Shown: positions 21,828 through 23,141 of the stretch, in pieces | How positions within the stretch are numbered: the first letter of the stretch is position 1 | Layout of the letters: every line of letters starts with the position of its first letter | Virus record (IMG/VR): IMGVR_UViG_3300035698_012399 | Coordinates: 1 to 23,141 of that record | Reading direction: 5' to 3' (one strand) | DNA length: 23,141 nt | From: a virus | Made by a program: the position numbers and the translations under genes | The notes under the pieces: model-generated | Seen by the model: the letters and a program-made list of their open reading frames with translations, nothing else | The model's database searches: none | What the model was told of the DNA's origin: nothing

Positions 21828-23141
21828 ATGGTACTCTTAGAAGTAAAGAATTTAGTAGTACCCAAGGACATACGACAAATACACAGTATCTTCAAAAAGA
21901 ATGGTAAGAAATTGTATGTAGTTGGCGGTGCTGTCCGTGATGCTGTATTAGGTAAGACTCCGAAGGATTGGGATTTGGCAACAGATGCTAAACCCGACGA
22001 AGTTATCGCTATGGCTAAGAAAGCTGGTTATAGCGTAGTTGAAGTTGGTAAATCATTTGGTGTTGTAATTATCGGTGGCCACGAGATAGCTACATTCAGA
22101 AAAGATATAGGCAAGGGTAGGCGCCCGGATTCAGTTGATTTCACCGATATCGAAGGTGATGTAAAACGTAGAGACTTGACTATCAACGCTCTCTTTTACG
22201 ATATTGGAACAGATAAGATAGTCGACCTGGTAGGTGGAATCAAAGACTTAAAGAATAAGCAGATTCGTACCGTAGGTGTAGCACAAGAACGATTTGATGA
22301 AGACCCGCTCCGAAAGCTACGGGTACTAAGGTTTGCAGCAAGACTTGGCGGCAAAATTGAAAAGTCAGCATTACTTGCACTAAAAACAAGCCCAGGCTTA
22401 GATGGTGTATCAGCAGAACGAATTCGTGACGAATTTCTGAAATCTATCAAAAGTGCGAAATCAACTACTTGGTACTTGAAATTGGCCCATACATTAAAGA
22501 TATTACATCTAATACTTCCGAATGTAAAGTATTCAACTAGTTTCATCAATAACAACAATTACAAGCTACAACTTGCTACTTTGTTGTTGGATGTACCAAA
22601 TGTAGGTAAGTACCTTAAGAAGTTAAAGTATACTGACAAAGAATCATTTGATGTTGATTTCCTAATTAAGTTAAATAAATTCAATCCAGAAAATATATAC
22701 CTTTTAAAGAGGTTACATGACAATACCGATTTATCTGATTCGGAAATAATCGAATGGGGTAAGTTGGTAAATAAAGACCTATCTAAGTTTGTCAAGTTCA
22801 AGCTAAGTGTAAATGGTCAAGATGTAATGGATAGAGGATTTAAAAAGCAAGATATTGGAAAAGAAGTGAAACGTCTGGAAACTGAAAAGTTTCTTAGTGA
22901 ATCTATAAATGAAGTTGTCAATAACTTTAAATCATTATACAGTAAACTACCATCACCACTACAAAAACGAATCTTTAACTTAAAGTACATTGGTCAAAAT
23001 CCAACCTATCATCCAGAAGGAAATGTATTGAAACATACCATCATGGTAGTTAATCGCGCGCTAAAGGATGGTGAGCATATAGATTACGCTTTAGCTGCAA
23101 TATTTCATGATATCGGAAAAGATGAAACAAGTGGAATACAT
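21828..23141 (+). CDS. cca: CCA-adding tRNA nucleotidyltransferase with HD domain, 3' partial
   Basis: The ORF opens at ATG 21828, five bases after the preceding stop, and runs 438 codons to the window edge with no stop. The nucleotidyltransferase head is intact: GGAVRD (33-38), the metal-binding pair Asp47-Trp-Asp49 in KDWDLAT, RRDLTINAL (114-122), and EDPLRKLRVLRFAARLG (158-174), which carries the nucleotide-selecting EDxxR motif of class II enzymes. A body/tail follows. The last visible part is an HD phosphohydrolase domain: HPEGNVLKHT (from His395) and FHDIGKD with His427-Asp428. The enzyme repairs or adds the 3' CCA of tRNAs; the HD domain has phosphatase/phosphodiesterase activity in E. 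coli Cca. A phage copy could keep host or phage tRNAs chargeable. Confidence 0.93.
   Translation, partial: MVLLEVKNLVVPKDIRQIHSIFKKNGKKLYVVGGAVRDAVLGKTPKDWDLATDAKPDEVIAMAKKAGYSVVEVGKSFGVVIIGGHEIATFRKDIGKGRRPDSVDFTDIEGDVKRRDLTINALFYDIGTDKIVDLVGGIKDLKNKQIRTVGVAQERFDEDPLRKLRVLRFAARLGGKIEKSALLALKTSPGLDGVSAERIRDEFLKSIKSAKSTTWYLKLAHTLKILHLILPNVKYSTSFINNNNYKLQLATLLLDVPNVGKYLKKLKYTDKESFDVDFLIKLNKFNPENIYLLKRLHDNTDLSDSEIIEWGKLVNKDLSKFVKFKLSVNGQDVMDRGFKKQDIGKEVKRLETEKFLSESINEVVNNFKSLYSKLPSPLQKRIFNLKYIGQNPTYHPEGNVLKHTIMVVNRALKDGEHIDYALAAIFHDIGKDETSGIH

Noticed and set aside
22196-22801. Antisense ORFs opposite the CCA-adding enzyme
   Set aside because: The + strand carries the full motif series of a known enzyme; the antisense frames show no family resemblance.

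Overview
The window is a dense piece of a low-GC (roughly one third G+C by eye), T4-like tailed-phage genome. Every supported gene lies on the + strand. Most neighbours overlap by 1-17 bases (ATGA and TAATG junctions are common) or sit a few bases apart, which suggests long co-transcribed and translationally coupled runs. No tRNA, rRNA, CRISPR array, insertion sequence or clear terminator was seen, and no gene-free stretch exceeds 50 bases. The phage assignment rests on a T4 gp44-type clamp loader followed by a gp62-type small subunit. The mix of chaperonins, sugar enzymes and T4-like replication genes recalls large aquatic myoviruses. The host cannot be read from the sequence.

Layout. (1) 1-1310: end of the clamp-loader ATPase, an unlisted 41-codon membrane-like ORF wedged exactly between its neighbours, and the clamp-loader small subunit. 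(2) 1343-3371: a complete GroES/GroEL pair. (3) 3374-5656: a zinc-ribbon protein, a DUF1599/Nmad1 nucleotide-modification-associated protein, a Cas4/RecB-like PD-(D/E)XK nuclease with putative Fe-S cysteines, and a SLOG-fold nucleotide-binding protein. (4) 5683-20036: a glycan-synthesis cassette of about 14 kb. It holds seven glycosyltransferase-type genes, two of them two-domain fusions (GT2-GT11 and GT10-FkbM), a PAPS-type sulfotransferase, two free-standing SAM methyltransferases, a cupin, a miniature DegT-type aminotransferase and GDP-mannose 4,6-dehydratase. A 2H phosphoesterase, two unknown genes and an orphan homing-endonuclease DNA-binding ORF are embedded in it. (5) 20038-21822: small unknown proteins, one a probable membrane protein. 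(6) 21828-23141: a CCA-adding tRNA nucleotidyltransferase with an HD domain, cut by the window end.

How the genes may work together. The clamp loader loads the phage sliding clamp. GroES/GroEL would help fold phage or host proteins. The cassette looks able to build a deoxyhexose-containing glycan carrying O-methyl and sulfate groups: Gmd starts the GDP-deoxyhexose branch, two fucosyltransferase-type domains could use GDP-fucose, and methyl- and sulfotransferases could decorate the product. Whether the target is the virion, the host surface or DNA is not visible. No GDP-fucose synthase is in the window, so that step must come from elsewhere or the sugar is not fucose.

The best candidates for something new are this cassette with its two fusions, an Acb1-like 2H phosphoesterase with a capsid-targeting-like leader, a 14-bp perfect stem just inside the nuclease gene, and the small overlapping ORF in the clamp-loader operon.
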